Shown here: positions 16,237-24,489 of the stretch, in pieces | How positions within the stretch are numbered: position 1 is the stretch's first letter | Layout of the letters: every line of letters begins with the position of its first letter | NCBI RefSeq assembly: GCF_000685865.1 | Contig: NZ_JMKS01000006.1 | Coordinates: 62,001 to 126,000 of the forward strand | Length of the DNA stretch: 64,000 nt | Source: Exiguobacterium antarcticum DSM 14480 | Lineage (GTDB): Bacteria; Bacillota; Bacilli; Exiguobacteriales; Exiguobacteriaceae | Reading direction: 5' to 3' | Translations under genes and position numbers: made by a program | Notes under the pieces: model-generated | Database searches by the model: none | What the model was told of the DNA's origin: nothing | The model's input: the letters and a program-made list of their open reading frames with translations, nothing else

Positions 16237-17442
16237 TCATGATACATTTTTAGTTGAATTTTCAACTTTTTTGGAAAATAAATCTATACTTTTATAATAG
16301 AAAAATAAACTTGAAAAAGTAATAACAGCTATGAAAAACATACTCAGCTGATTAAAAAAGATATTTAAAAATGTACCTGTTAAGATGGGCCCAATCATGT
16401 TCCCGCTAGTTCTAAAGTTGTTAGCACCAAAATATGCACCTTTTAAATGTGCGGGAGCAATTTTATCTACCAACATACTACCTAAAGGGAGTATCATTAT
16501 TTCACCCATAGTGAAAATTATCATAAAAGCTATCAAAACTAATAAGTTTTGAGAACTGCCAAAACCTATTATTCCTATTGTGAAAAGTAATACACCATTC
16601 AACATAATTTTCAGTTCAGACTTTTCTTTTATAAATAAATTAATAAAAGGTTGTAAAACGATTACTGAAATAGCATTTACACTTAATAGTGTTGCAAAAA
16701 CTGCTTTTCCATCAGAAGACGTGAGTAACAACGGGAGTATATCTAGTTGAGAGACGCCGATGGCTACTAACGAACCAGCGATTATTAAAAATATCAAAGA
16801 AGTGTCTTTTTTTAAAAGATACAGTGTCTGAGGTAAAGATAAATTACTCACGGATAAACTTTTACTTTGAGCAGGAAGAATAATAGCAAATAAACAAGCG
16901 TAAATAAGTAAAGCGATACTTGCTATAAGAAATGAATTTGACATATTTTTTGTACTTAAAACCGCTCCGATCAAAGGACCTATTGCTGCTCCTATATTAG
17001 CGGCAGTGTACCGATATTTATAAAATTTTAATTTTTTTTCATTGGGTAGATTGTCAGAAAGTATAGCCTGACTCAAAGGTTCATATAAAGAGCGGAAGAG
17101 GCCATTGAGCATATTTAAGAGAATTATAATGTACAAATTTAATGTCAAGTAAAAAGTAAAAAAAACAATACTCCATAGTACCAAGGTAATAATTGTAACG
17201 GATTTTCTCCCGAGTTTATCTGACAAGTAACTTCCTATAAATCCTCCGAATATACCCAGAAACCATCCCGACCCTAAAACAAATCCTATTTGAACTGAAC
17301 TCAAACCAGCACTTGATGCAAGATATAAGGTAAGAAAAGGAAGAGACATGAATGTAATTGCCCTTACCAACACTGTACCTATAATTACTAGCCATGCGAT
17401 TAAAAGGCTATCATCAGTCTTTTTGAAATTAAAATCAAGCAT
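16237..17442 (-). CDS. MFS exporter of the AT-rich island
   Basis: A 401-residue membrane protein with about 12 hydrophobic segments. Motif A is visible as GSYLSDKLGRKSVTI and the motif C region as YTAANIGAAIGPLIGAVL, typical of proton-driven drug exporters. Codon use is very AT-rich, like the flavoprotein and ATP-grasp genes on the far side of the ISL3 element and unlike the flanking chromosome. The ATG at 17442 follows AAAGG by eight bases; upstream in-frame ATG and GTG codons overlap that site. It was originally divergent from the flavoprotein gene over a short intergenic region; it probably exports the product of those enzymes (inference). Confidence 0.85.
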   Translation of the reverse strand: MLDFNFKKTDDSLLIAWLVIIGTVLVRAITFMSLPFLTLYLASSAGLSSVQIGFVLGSGWFLGIFGGFIGSYLSDKLGRKSVTIITLVLWSIVFFTFYLTLNLYIIILLNMLNGLFRSLYEPLSQAILSDNLPNEKKLKFYKYRYTAANIGAAIGPLIGAVLSTKNMSNSFLIASIALLIYACLFAIILPAQSKSLSVSNLSLPQTLYLLKKDTSLIFLIIAGSLVAIGVSQLDILPLLLTSSDGKAVFATLLSVNAISVIVLQPFINLFIKEKSELKIMLNGVLLFTIGIIGFGSSQNLLVLIAFMIIFTMGEIMILPLGSMLVDKIAPAHLKGAYFGANNFRTSGNMIGPILTGTFLNIFFNQLSMFFIAVITFSSLFFYYKSIDLFSKKVENSTKNVS

Positions 17443-17571
17443 AGACATCACCTTTCAATTTTAGTATTCCAAAAAATAAATTTAACATAATAAGGAATAA
17501 AAGTAATGGGTATTTATTACTATTTTTATTTTTTATAAATTGATCTTAAATGTTTAAAATGGTTGAAAGGT

Positions 17572-18881
17572 GGCTCATCACCATAAGGTGTGGTTGACAC
17601 ATAAAATCCATCGGATTTTAAATCGAACATAGAAAAAAAGCGAAAACCCCGGTATCGTAATTGTTGTCTAGACAAACCACGATTGGAGTTTTCGCCTTGT
17701 CCCAACAGTTTATCAAATTAATTCTTCCGCTTCCAGCCCTTTTTCAAATCCAGATGTCGTCCGATGAAGAACCGCACGTATTTCCTGTCATTCCTGATAC
17801 ACATGAAATCCCTTGTCCGCTATGCGAAAAAAAGACCATCCTGCATTCGAAAAAGCGTCGTCGTTTTCGACACGGTCATGCGTGGGGAGTCGGTGCCTTG
17901 TGGATCGAACTGGATGTCCCACGTCAAAGATGCCTCTCTTGTGATTTGACGTTCGTATATGACTACGGTCTCGGACTCGTCCGTACTTCTACCGAAGTGT
18001 TCCGAAAAGGCATCACAGAACGGTGCCATGGCCGGACAATTTCAGATGTTGCGCATGAATATGAACTTCCTTATACGACTGTGGAACGGTGGTTTTATCA
18101 GTACGCTTCAGTGGATACAGTGGGACAGGCGACACACATCCTCGTCGATGAGTTCGCCACGAGAAAAGGACACCACTATGCGACGATCGTTCTTGATGCC
18201 AAGACTGGACGTCTTCTGTCTATCGTCCCGGGCCGGGACGTATCGGCGATTACGGCTGCGCTTCAAGGTGTACTGGGAGATGTTCGTTCTGTCGTCAGTG
18301 ATTTTGCACCTGCGATGGCGAAGGCAACTACTCGTGTCTTCCCGAATGCAGCGCATGTGCTGGATCGTTTTCATCTCATCCAGTTCTTTACGGATGCTCT
18401 TCGCCGCCGGCGTCGTTTTTTGAACGAGGCAAGACGCCATCATCATGTTCGTGTGATTGATCGTGCTCTCGCTTGTCGTCCGGAAGCATTGGCTCTTGAA
18501 GATCGAGAGGTCGCCCATTCTTGTATTCTAGAAGACTCGTTTACCCGGGATCTTTATCAAGGACTCCAACATATTCGATATGTGTTGAAAGCAACGTGCG
18601 ACGGGCAGGCATGCCGAAGACTGAAAGACTGGCTGGAACGTTATCAATTTCATCCATGCGGACCTCTTGCGAAAATCGCGAAAGCGATTCGTGGCCGTGA
18701 AGAAGCGATGCGTCAAACCATTGTATCGACACTATCGAATGGGAAAATGGAAGGGACGAACAATAAGATTAAGCTCATTAAACGTCGTGGTTATGGCTAC
18801 CGAAACCTCGAACGATTCTTTTTGAGATTGCGCCTTGAGCTTGGTCGTTAAAATAGCAACCACGTGTTATGGTGATGAGCC
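17572..18881 (+). mobile_element. ISL3-family insertion sequence, full copy 2
   Basis: The 1310-bp element has the same 25-bp terminal repeats as copy 1 and a perfect 8-bp target duplication, TGAAAGGT, at 17564-17571 and 18882-18889. It landed in the AT-rich intergenic region between the divergent MFS exporter and flavoprotein genes, separating whatever shared control region they had. With the element removed the two start codons would be about 200 bases apart. Confidence 0.95.
17697..18851 (+). CDS. ISL3-family transposase (copy 2)
   Basis: The 384-residue product is identical to that of copy 1, with the CPLC/CLSC zinc ribbon and the three acidic catalytic residues in HILVDEFA, SVVSDFAP and NGKMEGTNNK. 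The TTG start at 17697 follows TTGGAG inside the long leader hairpin, as in copy 1. Its GC content and codon use contrast sharply with the AT-rich genes on either side, confirming that it entered the island later. Read-through from it would run into the flavoprotein gene 106 bases downstream. Confidence 0.9.
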   Translation: MSQQFIKLILPLPALFQIQMSSDEEPHVFPVIPDTHEIPCPLCEKKTILHSKKRRRFRHGHAWGVGALWIELDVPRQRCLSCDLTFVYDYGLGLVRTSTEVFRKGITERCHGRTISDVAHEYELPYTTVERWFYQYASVDTVGQATHILVDEFATRKGHHYATIVLDAKTGRLLSIVPGRDVSAITAALQGVLGDVRSVVSDFAPAMAKATTRVFPNAAHVLDRFHLIQFFTDALRRRRRFLNEARRHHHVRVIDRALACRPEALALEDREVAHSCILEDSFTRDLYQGLQHIRYVLKATCDGQACRRLKDWLERYQFHPCGPLAKIAKAIRGREEAMRQTIVSTLSNGKMEGTNNKIKLIKRRGYGYRNLERFFLRLRLELGR

Positions 18882-18956
18882 TGAAAGGTATTTATTTTTA
18901 CTTTTATTGGATGTATATTCAAAAAGTATTTAAAAATAGAGAGGAAGAGTTAATTA

Positions 18957-20621
18957 ATGGTTATTATTGGTTCTGGTATTACAGGTTTAGTGGCTGCTTA
19001 TTATGCATGTAAGGAAAATAAAAAGGTTAGTTTAGTTACAAAAAATTATTATTCAAATAATGAATACAGTTGGAAGAGTAACGGAGGATGTAGCTGGAAA
19101 ACTCATGCGTTTAATGTTGCTTTAGGAGAAGATAGAGTAGAAGATCATATAGTTGACACTATGATTGGTTCTGATTATCTAGCTAATGAAGAATTAGTAG
19201 AAGTACTTTGCAGTGAAGCTCCGCTTATCGTTGATTTTTTAGAAGAAATTGGTGTGAATTTAGATAGAAACGAAGATGGAACCATACAAAAAAAACCATT
19301 TGGAGGAAACGGGATCTCAAGAGCTGTTTTTGTAGAAGACAGATTAGGATATTACATTGTAAAAGCATTAAATAATCAAATGAACAATCTGATAACTACT
19401 GGACAACTGACAATTTTAGAAGGTTTACGAGTAGTAGAAGTTGAGACAAATATTGATGAAGAAAACAAGCATTTATTGACTTTTATCAATGTGAGTACTA
19501 ATGAGCTACTTGAAATCAAAACGCATACAATCATTTTTGCTGATGGTGGTGGAGCAAGTATGTATGCACCGACAGCATCTTCAGAAGATAAAACTTGTGA
19601 TGGCCTAAATCTTGCTTACGAGATGGGACTTGATTTAATTGACATGGAATTTGTACAGTTTCATCCAACGGGATTAGTATCAGACAATCCGATATACAAT
19701 GGTTCATTATTTGAAGAATCTTTACGATTTTCAGGTGCAAAGTTAAAGAATAAAAATGGAGAGCGTTTTATGTTTTCTTATAATCCTTTAGGAGAATGTG
19801 CGACACGTGATAAAGTATCCAGAGGTATATACATGGAAATTATGAAGGGCAATGGATTCGAAAATGGATCAGTAGAATTAGATTTGTCTGATTGCTATGA
19901 AGAAATAATCGATTCATATCCTGCTCTAAAAGAGCGATTAGTTCAGGCGGGATATGATATCGAAGAAAACAGAAGTATTTTCATAAAGCCAACTGCTCAC
20001 TTTATGATGGGTGGTGTAAAAATCAATTCGAAATGTGAAACAAATATTTCTGGTATTTATTTCGCTGGTGAAAGTGCAGGTGGTGTTCATGGTGCAAATA
20101 GATTAGGTGGTAACGGACTCACTGAAGCATTAGTGTTTGGTAAAATAGCTGGGACAGAAGCCCTTAATTATACTTTAAGTTTGATTAGCAATACAGATAT
20201 GGAAGAAATTATGTTATCAAAAAGAACGGTTAACTATAAAATTAACGGTCTGGTAAAAGGCGATCTATATTCTGATTTTAAACAATTAAAAGAAGTTATG
20301 TATAAAAATGTTGGGCCAGTTAGGACTAAAAAAGGCTTAGAAGATAGTTTAGCATACTTAAAATCATTGAAAGCACATAGCTATGACTTAACTAGTCTTC
20401 CTACTAAGAATTCATATCAAATATATTTAGACTATAAAAATTTGTTATTTACCTCTGAATTGATTGTTACAGCAGCACTTTTAAGAAATGAATCTAGAGG
20501 ATCTCATTATAGAGAAGACTATCTAGATAAATTGGATGTAAATAAAAATTACATCTTAAAAAAAGAAAAGAATCAAGTGTGTACCTCTGTAATTGATACA
20601 CCAAAACTACAACTTAATTAA
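18957..20621 (+). CDS. FAD-dependent oxidoreductase of the L-aspartate oxidase/fumarate reductase family
   Basis: A 554-residue flavoprotein. The FAD Rossmann motif VIIGSGITGLVAAYYA occupies residues 2-17. FHPTGL (235-240), ESLRFSGAKL, RDKVSRGIYMEI with the catalytic Arg near 284, AHFMMGGV (about 347-354) and VHGANRLGGNGLTEALVFG match the SdhA/NadB family, which oxidises or reduces a dicarboxylate or aspartate. No nadA or nadC adjoins it, so NAD synthesis is unlikely. An in-frame TAA directly before the ATG at 18957 fixes the start. It is 24 bases from an ATP-grasp gene, strongly AT-rich, and probably prepares an unsaturated or keto/imino acid for ligation (inference). Promoter may be disturbed by the ISL3 insertion upstream. 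Confidence 0.85.
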   Translation: MVIIGSGITGLVAAYYACKENKKVSLVTKNYYSNNEYSWKSNGGCSWKTHAFNVALGEDRVEDHIVDTMIGSDYLANEELVEVLCSEAPLIVDFLEEIGVNLDRNEDGTIQKKPFGGNGISRAVFVEDRLGYYIVKALNNQMNNLITTGQLTILEGLRVVEVETNIDEENKHLLTFINVSTNELLEIKTHTIIFADGGGASMYAPTASSEDKTCDGLNLAYEMGLDLIDMEFVQFHPTGLVSDNPIYNGSLFEESLRFSGAKLKNKNGERFMFSYNPLGECATRDKVSRGIYMEIMKGNGFENGSVELDLSDCYEEIIDSYPALKERLVQAGYDIEENRSIFIKPTAHFMMGGVKINSKCETNISGIYFAGESAGGVHGANRLGGNGLTEALVFGKIAGTEALNYTLSLISNTDMEEIMLSKRTVNYKINGLVKGDLYSDFKQLKEVMYKNVGPVRTKKGLEDSLAYLKSLKAHSYDLTSLPTKNSYQIYLDYKNLLFTSELIVTAALLRNESRGSHYREDYLDKLDVNKNYILKKEKNQVCTSVIDTPKLQLN

Positions 20622-20645
20622 TATTATCAATAGGGAGTGTTAAAT

Positions 20646-21920
20646 GTGAAAAAAGCTTTTGCTGTAATGGGATATAATAATACAAGAATAAACGATGTAA
20701 ACACAATAAAAAATATCGCATGTAGTGTGTATGATGCGGACATTATTTTATGTAAAGATATTATTACTGAAGAAGATAAAAATTTGATTTCAAACACTAT
20801 TGAAGTTGATTTACTAGGAAATTCTATCGGTCCTATTACGAGTTACCTTAAAAAAAATGATTTTGAACTTATTGGTGTACTTCCGTTTTCTGACCGAGGA
20901 GTTCCTTTAGGTTCATTATTAGCTCAACATTTCTCATTACCAGGGGACCAAGGTGGGGAAATGGCAGAAGCCTGCATAAAAAAATCAAAATTTAGAAATA
21001 TTGAAAGTCAAACTGAATTGCCAAATTGGTATAAAAAAGTTGATTATCTATATACGACAACTAGAGAAGGTATTGAATCTTTTTATGAAAAACATAAGGT
21101 GTTTTTTATCAAACCTAACTCTGAAGGAAATAGTAGAGGTTGTATGATGATTAGCAGTATCGAAGATTTAACCTATTGGTTAGATGTTTTCCATGAATAT
21201 GTCCCTCATGGAGTTCTGTGTGAAGAATTAATCGATGGTCTGCACGAATATAGTTATGACGCTGTAGGAAGTTATGAGTGGATAACAGAAAAAAAGACAA
21301 CAGATGGGCGCTTTAAAGGAGAATATAATCACATTTCACCTGCTCCATTGTCAAAAGAAATGTACAATAGACTTATTGAAGCAGGTAGAGCAGTAAAGAA
21401 TATGATCGGATCAGTAAATGGGGCTAATCATCATGAATTTTTCATTAATAAAGACTATACGATTTCTTGTGTAGAACCTAACCGTAGACCTGCCGGAGCT
21501 AAAGTGTTCTTATTTGGCGAACAATTGTACGATTCTTTAGAAAGCTCATATGAAGAGTGGATGAGAAGCCTTTCTAAAGTTGAGGATAATACTAGTAAAG
21601 AAAATGGTTCTACAAACCTTCTAAATGAGAATGTTGTTGGATTCAGATGGTTCAGAGCAGATAAGGAAATGATAATCCCAGAAACTAACTTTGAAAATTT
21701 GAATACCTATATTAAAGAAAAATACAATACAAAGATTATTGATTTATTTTTCAATGTAAAATCAGGCGATAAAATTACTAACAATATCCAGGATAATTCT
21801 CATTTTTTGGGCCACGTATATGCTAAAGCTACAAGTTATTCTGAATTGATGGACATGCTTGATGATATTGAAAAATATGTTGTAAACCATTTATGCAATG
21901 TGGCAGTAAGTAAATATTAA
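20646..21920 (+). CDS. ATP-grasp ligase
   Basis: A 424-residue cytosolic ATP-grasp enzyme, a fold that joins a carboxylate to an amine through an acyl phosphate. The central ATP-grasp lobes are seen in HKVFFIKPNSEGNSRGCMM (Lys binding ATP phosphates and glycine-rich loop), LCEELIDGLHEYSYDAVGS, NHHEFFIN and CVEPNRRPAG (the E-x-N-x-R-x-x-G Mg2+ and phosphate site). It resembles L-amino acid ligases of the BacD/carnosine-synthase type. The GTG at 20646 follows AGGGAG by eight bases; an upstream GTG overlaps that site. It follows the flavoprotein gene after 24 bases and ends before a strong terminator. Product unknown. Confidence 0.85.
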   Translation: MKKAFAVMGYNNTRINDVNTIKNIACSVYDADIILCKDIITEEDKNLISNTIEVDLLGNSIGPITSYLKKNDFELIGVLPFSDRGVPLGSLLAQHFSLPGDQGGEMAEACIKKSKFRNIESQTELPNWYKKVDYLYTTTREGIESFYEKHKVFFIKPNSEGNSRGCMMISSIEDLTYWLDVFHEYVPHGVLCEELIDGLHEYSYDAVGSYEWITEKKTTDGRFKGEYNHISPAPLSKEMYNRLIEAGRAVKNMIGSVNGANHHEFFINKDYTISCVEPNRRPAGAKVFLFGEQLYDSLESSYEEWMRSLSKVEDNTSKENGSTNLLNENVVGFRWFRADKEMIIPETNFENLNTYIKEKYNTKIIDLFFNVKSGDKITNNIQDNSHFLGHVYAKATSYSELMDMLDDIEKYVVNHLCNVAVSKY

Positions 21921-22025
21921 ATTTCAGATATATATTTTCTTTTTATAAAAATTTCTTACTGTTTAATTTAGTCTAGTATTTTTCTGACGAAGCGAACAGT
22001 TTGATAATAAAACGGTTTACGTTCT

Positions 22026-22059
22026 AAAGCGGATCACTTCGATGTGATCCGCTTTTTTT
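22026..22059 (+). terminator. Terminator of the flavoprotein-ATP-grasp operon
   Basis: AAAGCGGATCAC pairs with GTGATCCGCTTT around the loop TTCGAT, followed by a T run. It lies 105 bases after the ATP-grasp stop codon and has no other candidate gene upstream. Confidence 0.9.
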
Positions 22060-22215
22060 AAATTGAAGATAATGAAAAGGATCGTAAGTCGGCTATCGAG
22101 AATACATGAGGTGAGGAAATGCATGTAGGAAGTTAAATGCATCATCGATATATTGATCTAAGCAAAAAACTACATCTAAGAACAGGTCTGAACAATGTTG
22201 AAGTAAAGCGTTGAT

Positions 22216-22629
22216 GGAATATTTCATTTGATTACTGATCATGGAATGAACATTTCTATCTCCACATCTCGTATCTAGATTTATAAGTCTATTGGGTCAA
22301 TGAAATGTCCTGTTCAGAATCGAGCGCAATCGAAAGTGATCAAGATGATCAAGGGAATTGGCTAATGAAAGTGAACGGTTCGGTTTAATTTTTCCGATGG
22401 GAAAAGACAGCCGTTGATTTATTAAAATAATACAGGGCCGGCAGAAAACTATATACTAAGGGTAAAATTTTTTGTGGCGGCAGTATTGAAGAGCCGCGAC
22501 ATTTTAAAAGAATTATTCACTCCTACTTTCGCGGCAAACCGTATTGTCAGATGTACTGCTCATGTTTTAAACATCAATCTCATTACATGGGACATGGCTC
22601 CCAAAAAACGATCTCATCTAAAAAGTTGA
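22216..22629 (+). pseudogene. Decayed citrate synthase gene (ghost)
   Basis: Three pieces in order match the citrate synthase C-terminal half: FHLITDHGMNIS near 22222-22257 (family pattern LxxHADHExNxS), then after a TAG, YKSIGSMKCP and RAQSKVIKMIKGIG at about 22280-22363 (family AIGSLKGPLHGGANExVxxML), and finally, in another frame, FVAAVLKSRDILKELFTPTF, then AANRIV and TAHVLN at 22471-22577 (family LFTPxFAxSRxxGWxAH). Several stops and at least one frameshift separate them and the GGAN active-site stretch is eroded. The 22061-22215 part shows nothing recognisable. It is an old remnant with no coding capacity. Confidence 0.55.
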
Positions 22630-22730
22630 TATGCGTATATGTATAATACTCCGCTTTTTAAATTTCCAATCGATTACGACGAATCAATTTACGAGAAGGA
22701 AGAAACGAACAAAATGCAATCAAACTGAGA

Positions 22731-22757
22731 CAAGGACGTTCTGTCCTTGCTTTTTTT
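22731..22757 (+). terminator. Short Rho-independent terminator
   Basis: CAAGGAC, loop GTTCT, GTCCTTG, then seven T. It closes the decayed stretch before the open frame at 22821. Confidence 0.7.
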
Positions 22758-22820
22758 ACATCCGATGTCAATATTTCGTATACTCGAAACATACTAAGAA
22801 ATGGAAAGGGTTGATGACTT

Positions 22821-23195
22821 ATGATAATTGCTTTTATAAAAAGTGGCATATCAGATTTTTCTTTAATAGTGAATTCGCGAGAAAAAAAGTTTGACGTCAC
22901 TGGATTCGGGACGTGGAAATGGATTTATGAAAAGTTGGAGATTGAGCACTTCCTATACGCCAACCGAATCATTATGCTTGATTGTGGTTTGATTCGATAC
23001 TTGTCCAACGGTAGAACATCAATGGTCAATCTGATTGGTCGATTGATTCTATCTCAAGTAATAAAATCCGTCGTGCAGCCTGAATGTGTAGAAAGATTCC
23101 ATCGTTATACAGAGACGGTCTCGGTACAAGACGAACATTTTAAAGAGGTTTTACCGTTTGGAGAACGAATTTTAGTGAACGAGGAGGTAGTTTAA
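22821..23195 (+). CDS. Hypothetical protein translationally coupled to PhzF
   Basis: A 124-residue open frame with no recognised family. It begins MIIAFIKSGISDFSLI after a modest AAAGGG site, has no signal peptide and ends LPFGERILVNEEVV. Its stop codon overlaps the ATG of the PhzF gene (TAATG), and the PhzF ribosome binding site (GAGGAGG) lies within its last codons, which argues that at least the end of this frame is translated. An internal ATG at 22972 could be an alternative start. It might be the truncated tail of a larger gene, since decayed sequence lies directly upstream. Confidence 0.45.
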   Translation: MIIAFIKSGISDFSLIVNSREKKFDVTGFGTWKWIYEKLEIEHFLYANRIIMLDCGLIRYLSNGRTSMVNLIGRLILSQVIKSVVQPECVERFHRYTETVSVQDEHFKEVLPFGERILVNEEVV

Positions 23196-24070
23196 TGAAC
23201 GTAACCGTCCTCCATTATGATGTCTTCACGGAAACGCCCGGTCATGGTAACCCAGCCGGGGTCGTCCTACAAGCAGAACATCTGACGCATCAACAGATGC
23301 AATTGATTGCTCGTTTTGCTGGATTCACTGAGACGACATTTGTACAACGTTCGATCAATGCGACGTGGAATATGCGTTATTTCGCGCCTGGCAAGGAGAT
23401 GAATCTTTGTGGTCACGGGACGATTGCTGCATTGACGGCACTAGCACAAGCTAGTCAGTTACCGCAGAAATTCACGATCGACACACAAGCCGGTATTCTA
23501 AAAGGAAAACAGGCAGCTGTAAAAACCCGATTCCGGTTGCGGCAAGGGAATCCACAAATCGTTCCGTTCCAAGGAGCAGTCCGTCCCATACTCGCAACCA
23601 TCGGGTTAGACATCAAGCATCTCGATGATCGTCTACCAATTGTCTATGGCAGCACAGGAAACTGGACACTCATTTTACCCATCCGCCGGTTGATAGATTT
23701 CAAGAGGATGCGGCCAGACAATGAACGTTTCCAGCAGGTATTGACGGCATTTCCTACTGCATCCATACATCCGATTTGTCTCGAGACCTATCAATCCGTT
23801 CATCTGCATGGTCGACACTTTTCCGCATCCGGTGCTGGAACGGTTGAAGACCCTGTCACTGGGACATCAAGTGGCGTGATGGGGGTCTATCATCGCCTGT
23901 TTATTAATCCGCTGTCTACGGAGACAATCAGAATTGAACAAGGACACGAGATGAATCGCCCCGGCACCGTCGACATTCTTGTTAGCGGAACAGAATCGGA
24001 CCCTTCACAGTGGCAGGTCGAAATGGAAGGAGGGAGTATTTTTGTAGGGGCACGATCTATTACGATATAG
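23195..24070 (+). CDS. PhzF-family isomerase
   Basis: A 291-residue protein of the phenazine-biosynthesis PhzF/diaminopimelate epimerase fold. The N-terminus VLHYDVFTETPGHGNPAGVVL and the FTETTFVQ stretch carry the conserved catalytic Glu region, FAPGKEMNLCGHGTIAAL is the first diagnostic motif, and the second lobe shows EDPVTGTSSGVMG. Bacterial homologues outside phenazine clusters have largely unknown substrates; no other phenazine gene is here. The ATG overlaps the preceding stop. The C-terminus (SIFVGARSI) is complete. Base composition is near that of the core chromosome, not of the AT-rich island. Confidence 0.88.
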   Translation: MNVTVLHYDVFTETPGHGNPAGVVLQAEHLTHQQMQLIARFAGFTETTFVQRSINATWNMRYFAPGKEMNLCGHGTIAALTALAQASQLPQKFTIDTQAGILKGKQAAVKTRFRLRQGNPQIVPFQGAVRPILATIGLDIKHLDDRLPIVYGSTGNWTLILPIRRLIDFKRMRPDNERFQQVLTAFPTASIHPICLETYQSVHLHGRHFSASGAGTVEDPVTGTSSGVMGVYHRLFINPLSTETIRIEQGHEMNRPGTVDILVSGTESDPSQWQVEMEGGSIFVGARSITI

Positions 24071-24112
24071 AGAGACGGTCCGCTCATCACTTCGATTGTC
24101 ATCTTCACTGAT

Positions 24113-24289
24113 TTATTGAAAGCAGAGGATAGAGATGGTCGATAGTGTATTGTGAATGGTCTTTAGGTAAACATCTTCAGACATATATCGATCATTCACA
24201 CCATATTGAACTAATGATGAACCGTCTAGTTGAAAGATGTAGAGCATAGCACTTTGTTTGGTAAATCCAAAGAATGGTGCAGTATTTTC
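24113..24289 (-). pseudogene. Possible C-terminal gene remnant
   Basis: On the minus strand 58 codons are open between two stops, reading PFFGFTKQSAMLYIF, then QLDGSSLVQYGVNDRYMSED and YLKTIHNTLSTISI. The amino acid pattern looks like real protein, but there is no start with a ribosome binding site; an ATG at 24247 would give 44 residues. The family is not recognised. The rest of the 24071-24489 gap shows nothing further except the leader of the GHKL gene. Confidence 0.3.
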
Positions 24290-24489
24290 TTATTATACAT
24301 AGTCATAAGATCAATGCTGAGAAACTTGAATGTTTATCCATTTAAAAGTAGCTCTATTGTATTCGGAAAACCTTAGTGTTTTGAACATCCGTTCGCAGTC
24401 GTTTCAGGAAATCACGTTCTCTAACACTTATCGTTCTTTAAGAGAAAATATTTCGAAATCTGAGAAAAAACAAAGGAGGGTGAAACACA

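Noticed and set aside
18957-20621. Assignment of the flavoprotein as NadB of NAD synthesis
   Set aside because: No nadA or nadC is nearby, the gene is in a foreign AT-rich block and it pairs with an ATP-grasp ligase.
22631-22900. Overlapping 80-87 residue frames on both strands
   Set aside because: Neither has a ribosome binding site or protein-like composition and both run through a terminator hairpin.
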